NCBI GenBank assembly: GCA_018304365.1
Contig: JAGVWH010000015.1
Coordinates: 1-6,739 of the forward strand
Direction of reading: 5' to 3'
Length of the DNA stretch: 6,739 bases
From: Nanobdellati archaeon
Lineage (GTDB): Archaea > Nanobdellota > Nanobdellia > UBA10117
The notes below the pieces were generated by a model. The model searched no databases. It saw only the letters and a list, made by a program, of their open reading frames with translations, and was not told the DNA's origin. Below, piece by piece: positions 4,393-6,739 of the stretch (its first letter is position 1; every line of letters starts with the position of its first letter). The position numbers and the translations under genes are program-made.

Positions 4393-6237
4393 ATGTTATA
4401 CTCTGAGAATTATATATCTTCAATGGATAGAAAATACAATACTACTATGGCTACTGATACGCTTAGAAATATATATTTCAGCGCTCCAACTTCAGCTGCA
4501 GAACCAGGAAAACAGATTAAAGATATAATTGGATTAGCCGGAGGTGGAGTAAAAAACGTAGAAATCGGACAATTGAGATCGAGAGGCGATAAATCTTGGG
4601 AAACTATTCCCCGTCAGCATTTTGATATGGTTCGTCAGACTGCTAAATTAACAATGGGAGATAAAGCTATAGTTTCAGTTCACGCTCCAATAGATGTAGA
4701 TCCAACTGGCTTTAAAGAAAATAAATGGTCTGAAGATAATAGAGCAGATGCAGAAGAATTTATGAAAGATGTAATTAACAAAGCCGCGCTTGTTAAAATT
4801 GATAAAAATTCTAAACAATCAGTGCCAATTGCGTATCACGCAAGTGGACAAATTGGAACATTTTGGAAGTGGGACGAAAAAAAGGATAAATTAGTTCCAG
4901 AAATGGCTATGGCTGTAATTCCAGATACTGGAGAACTTATTCCATTAAAAACAGAAGAAAAAATACATACAGATGGAATAAAACGAAAGTATATACCTTA
5001 TTATACCGACGCGAGAGAGACTTATCCTGAACATACTGAATCCAGTTTGGAGCAAGTAAAACATACTCTTTGGGAGCGGGAACAGGAACAGCTTAATTCT
5101 CTATGGAAAGAACAACAAGAAGCTGTTAATAGGATTAAAGAAATAGAAAAAGAAAAGGAGGCAGGAGAGATTACCAAAGAACAAGCAAATGCTGAAGAAA
5201 GTGGGTGGGCCTCAAGATATAAATTTATAACAAAACATCTTGATTCGGCACTAACAAATACATATGATAAAATAGCTCAAAGTGATCCTAAGGCTAAAAA
5301 GATTATAGATACAGAAATTAATAATATTACTAAACAAAATCCTGATGCAGACAGAGATGCTGTCGCACATCATATAATGATGAAAATGGGCCTTCCCAAA
5401 AGAGCTGGCGGCTTTGGGAAAGATACAGTTCCAGAACTCGTTAAATTAGCAGAAACATTTGGACAAGATCAAGCGGCTAAAACACTTGCAAATTTAGCGT
5501 ATTATTCGTATAAAAAACACGGCGAATACGGACCGCAGTTAGCAGTTGAAAATTGGGATCCTTGGCACGTAATGGGACGCGGCGCGGATTTGAGAGACGG
5601 ATTAAAAAAAGCGAGAGTGCAGATGGTAGATAAATTAGTAACAAAAGATAAACTTCCTGTAAGAAAAGCAAATGAGATTGCAGATAGATTAATCGGTGCA
5701 ACTTGGGATATAGCGCATATCAATATTATGAAACGGTTTGGAGTTCCGGAAGGCACGCCAAAAGAAAATTGGAATAAATATATTAAACGTGAAGTTGAAG
5801 CGATACAAAATGATATCCGACATATCCATATTTCTGATAATTTTGGACACAGCGATGTTCATTTAGCTCCAGGGATGGGAAATGTTCCTATCAAAGAATT
5901 TTTAGAACATATGGAAAAAACTGGAAAACTAAAAGAAGTTAAATCTGTTTTAGAATCTGCTGGAACCGCTATACATTTAGGAATTCCGCCAATTCACGCT
6001 GAAGCTCTGCAGCATATGGGTGTAAGCTCTCCTGCTTGGTCTACTTCTCCAAATTGGTATGAAGTAAGCCAGAATTATTTCTTTGGTGGTTCAAATTATG
6101 CATCCGCTGGATTTGGAAATATACTTCCCCAAGGTCATTTCTCAGAATATGGGGCTGGCTTTTCGCAGTTACCTACTGCAACAGGCGGTATGCGTCCAGA
6201 CCAGAAAAGCAAGTTCTCTAATACGCCTATGAGTTAA
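4393..6237 (+). CDS. TIM-barrel protein, AP endonuclease 2/xylose isomerase-like superfamily, with large insertion
   Basis: This is a 614-residue protein whose motifs follow endonuclease IV in order: His97 in VSVHAP, His149 in IAYHASG, Glu386 in AVENWDP, Asp439/His442 in WDIAH (DxxH), His479 in HIHISD, and Asp488/His490 in DVHLAPGMGN (DxH...GxG). These match eight of the nine E. coli endonuclease IV metal ligands. The last, Glu261, has no clear match; strand AIHLGIPP (526-533) lies there. The active site therefore probably binds two or three metal ions, but sugar-phosphate isomerases share the barrel, so the reaction (DNA repair or sugar isomerisation) is open. Between His149 and Glu386 lie 237 residues, against 36 in endonuclease IV. 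The insert holds a beta-like part (150-200) and a Glu/Gln/Lys-rich helical or coiled-coil part (215-330). The last 60 residues are Gly/Ser/aromatic-rich. ATG 4423 and ATG 4447 (protein starting MATDTLRN) are real alternative starts, since homology seems to begin near NIYFSAP (26-32). Confidence 0.75.
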   Translation: MLYSENYISSMDRKYNTTMATDTLRNIYFSAPTSAAEPGKQIKDIIGLAGGGVKNVEIGQLRSRGDKSWETIPRQHFDMVRQTAKLTMGDKAIVSVHAPIDVDPTGFKENKWSEDNRADAEEFMKDVINKAALVKIDKNSKQSVPIAYHASGQIGTFWKWDEKKDKLVPEMAMAVIPDTGELIPLKTEEKIHTDGIKRKYIPYYTDARETYPEHTESSLEQVKHTLWEREQEQLNSLWKEQQEAVNRIKEIEKEKEAGEITKEQANAEESGWASRYKFITKHLDSALTNTYDKIAQSDPKAKKIIDTEINNITKQNPDADRDAVAHHIMMKMGLPKRAGGFGKDTVPELVKLAETFGQDQAAKTLANLAYYSYKKHGEYGPQLAVENWDPWHVMGRGADLRDGLKKARVQMVDKLVTKDKLPVRKANEIADRLIGATWDIAHINIMKRFGVPEGTPKENWNKYIKREVEAIQNDIRHIHISDNFGHSDVHLAPGMGNVPIKEFLEHMEKTGKLKEVKSVLESAGTAIHLGIPPIHAEALQHMGVSSPAWSTSPNWYEVSQNYFFGGSNYASAGFGNILPQGHFSEYGAGFSQLPTATGGMRPDQKSKFSNTPMS

Positions 6238-6238
6238 A

Positions 6239-6246
6239 TTATATAA
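6239..6246 (+). promoter_or_regulatory. Candidate TATA box of the DUF7768-like gene
   Basis: TTATATAA is the best TATA match in the 53-base gap. It would start transcription near 6268, leaving a leader of about 22 bases before ATG 6291, unlike the leaderless genes nearby. The position 26 bases before the ATG holds only an A-rich string. Confidence 0.35.
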
Positions 6247-6275
6247 TGTACCAAATAAAATAATAAAAAGCTATA

Positions 6276-6287
6276 TTTTTATTTTTT
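6276..6287 (+). terminator. T-rich tract behind the TIM-barrel gene
   Basis: Five Ts, an A and six Ts lie about 40 bases after the stop of the TIM-barrel gene, with no stem-loop before them. T-tracts alone can terminate archaeal RNA polymerase. The tract ends 3 bases before the next ATG, so it would also lie in that gene's leader if the 6239 promoter is used. Confidence 0.4.
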
Positions 6288-6290
6288 AAA

Positions 6291-6635
6291 ATGCCTAGAT
6301 TAGTGATTTTGGAGAGTCCATTTAAAGGTTTAGAAACTCTAGTTGAGGGAGATGTAAAAAATAATATTGAATATTCAAGAAAATGTATGAGGGATTGTTT
6401 CCTAAGGGGAGAGTTTCCCTTCGCTTCACATTTACTTTACACGCAAGAAGGAATATTAAACGATGATATACCGAAAGAGAGAGCCTTAGGAATTGAAGCG
6501 GGTCTTGCGTGGGCTAAATTTGCGGAAGCCACAGTAGTTTATATAGATTTAGGAATAAGTAAAGGAATGAAACAAGGAATAGCGAGGGCAAAACAAGAAG
6601 GCAGACCTGTTGAATATAGGATTCTAGATGACTAA
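6291..6635 (+). CDS. DUF7768-like protein (nucleoside 2-deoxyribosyltransferase-like fold)
   Basis: This is a 114-residue soluble alpha/beta protein. It follows the pattern of DUF7768/DUF4406-type small proteins: a first strand RLVILESPF, then a helix with NNIEYSRKCMRDCFLRG (24-40), then PFASHLLYTQ (43-52), the acidic turn DDIPKERALGIEAGLAW (58-74), a strand ATVVYIDLG, and the glycine motif ISKGMKQGIARAKQEGRPVEY (89-109). Family knowledge: these proteins are common in phages and bacteria and are thought to share the nucleoside 2-deoxyribosyltransferase or SLOG-type nucleotide-binding fold, but most have no shown activity. Glu69 in GIEAG is a possible catalytic Glu by position only. A nucleotide-processing role is inference. 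ATG 6291 is the only sensible start and gives full family length. Base composition looks like that of the neighbours, with slightly more GGA/GAG-type codons, so recent transfer is not evident from the sequence alone. Confidence 0.75.
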   Translation: MPRLVILESPFKGLETLVEGDVKNNIEYSRKCMRDCFLRGEFPFASHLLYTQEGILNDDIPKERALGIEAGLAWAKFAEATVVYIDLGISKGMKQGIARAKQEGRPVEYRILDD

Positions 6636-6650
6636 GATATTTGGCTAACC

Positions 6651-6658
6651 TTTAAATA
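6651..6658 (+). promoter_or_regulatory. TATA box of the gene starting at 6688
   Basis: TTTAAATA, a very good archaeal TATA match, is centred about 33 bases before ATG 6688 and 16 bases after the stop of the DUF7768-like gene. Transcription would start about 7 bases before the ATG. Confidence 0.55.
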
Positions 6659-6687
6659 TTGCTAAATATGGTTTATAATTGGCCACT

Positions 6688-6739
6688 ATGAAGGAATTTG
6701 AAGACAAAACGCCTATTCCAACAAGGCGCAAAGAACTTA
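6688..6739 (+). CDS. Partial gene, N-terminus only
   Basis: An open frame starts at ATG 6688 and runs off the window after 17 codons (MKEFEDKTPIPTRRKEL). The start is supported by a strong upstream TATA box. An earlier ATG at 6668 is in another frame and stops after seven codons. The visible residues are charged and not hydrophobic, so there is no signal peptide. Nothing can be said about function. Confidence 0.55.
   Translation, partial: MKEFEDKTPIPTRRKEL

Noticed and set aside
5477..5756. Two overlapping minus-strand frames
   Set aside because: Both lie opposite the conserved metal-ligand part of the TIM-barrel gene and show no start signals or family features.
1..6739. CRISPR array, insertion sequence, toxin-antitoxin pair or defence cluster
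   Set aside because: There are no regularly spaced repeats, no transposase or terminal inverted repeats, and no nuclease, helicase or toxin motifs. The DUF7768-like and TIM-barrel genes alone do not make a defence system.

Overview
The window looks like a piece of an AT-rich archaeal chromosome, most likely from a small-genome DPANN lineage of the Woesearchaeota/Pacearchaeota kind. Three things point there. A DUF63 membrane protein, an archaeal family, is encoded. Archaeal TATA boxes lie about 26 bases before most start codons, with almost no 5' leader and no convincing Shine-Dalgarno motif. Several proteins (the 524-residue helical protein, the small basic coiled-coil protein ending in an aromatic tail, and the enlarged TIM-barrel protein) resemble conserved hypothetical families that I associate with DPANN genomes. 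The lineage is an inference from recognition, not from a search.

Layout. Bases 1-95 hold a promoter region. A CBS-domain/zinc-ribbon regulator follows on the + strand (96-668), and its stop overlaps the stop of the opposing gene. Three minus-strand genes occupy 665-2367. In transcription order they are a DJ-1/PfpI-family protein (2367-1852), a small coiled-coil protein 3 bases downstream (1848-1507), and a DUF63 integral membrane protein with its own TATA box (1474-665). A 51-base divergent region (2368-2418) contains one TATA element centred exactly 26 bases from both flanking start codons. To its right run five + strand genes: a 524-residue helical protein of unknown function (2419-3993), a 95-residue unknown (4023-4310), a TIM-barrel protein of the AP-endonuclease-2/xylose-isomerase-like superfamily with a large insertion (4393-6237), a DUF7768-like protein (6291-6635), and the first 17 codons of another gene (from 6688).

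How the genes work together. Most genes seem to carry their own promoter, so same-strand order does not necessarily mean one operon. The PfpI-like/coiled-coil pair is the only tightly spaced pair. No shared pathway can be read from the sequence. I see no defence system, CRISPR array, mobile element, tRNA or rRNA. The most interesting items are the symmetric shared TATA element, the recurring leaderless promoter geometry, the hairpin-rich spacer at 4311-4368, and the TIM-barrel protein, which keeps eight of the nine endonuclease IV-type metal ligands around an insertion of roughly 200 residues.
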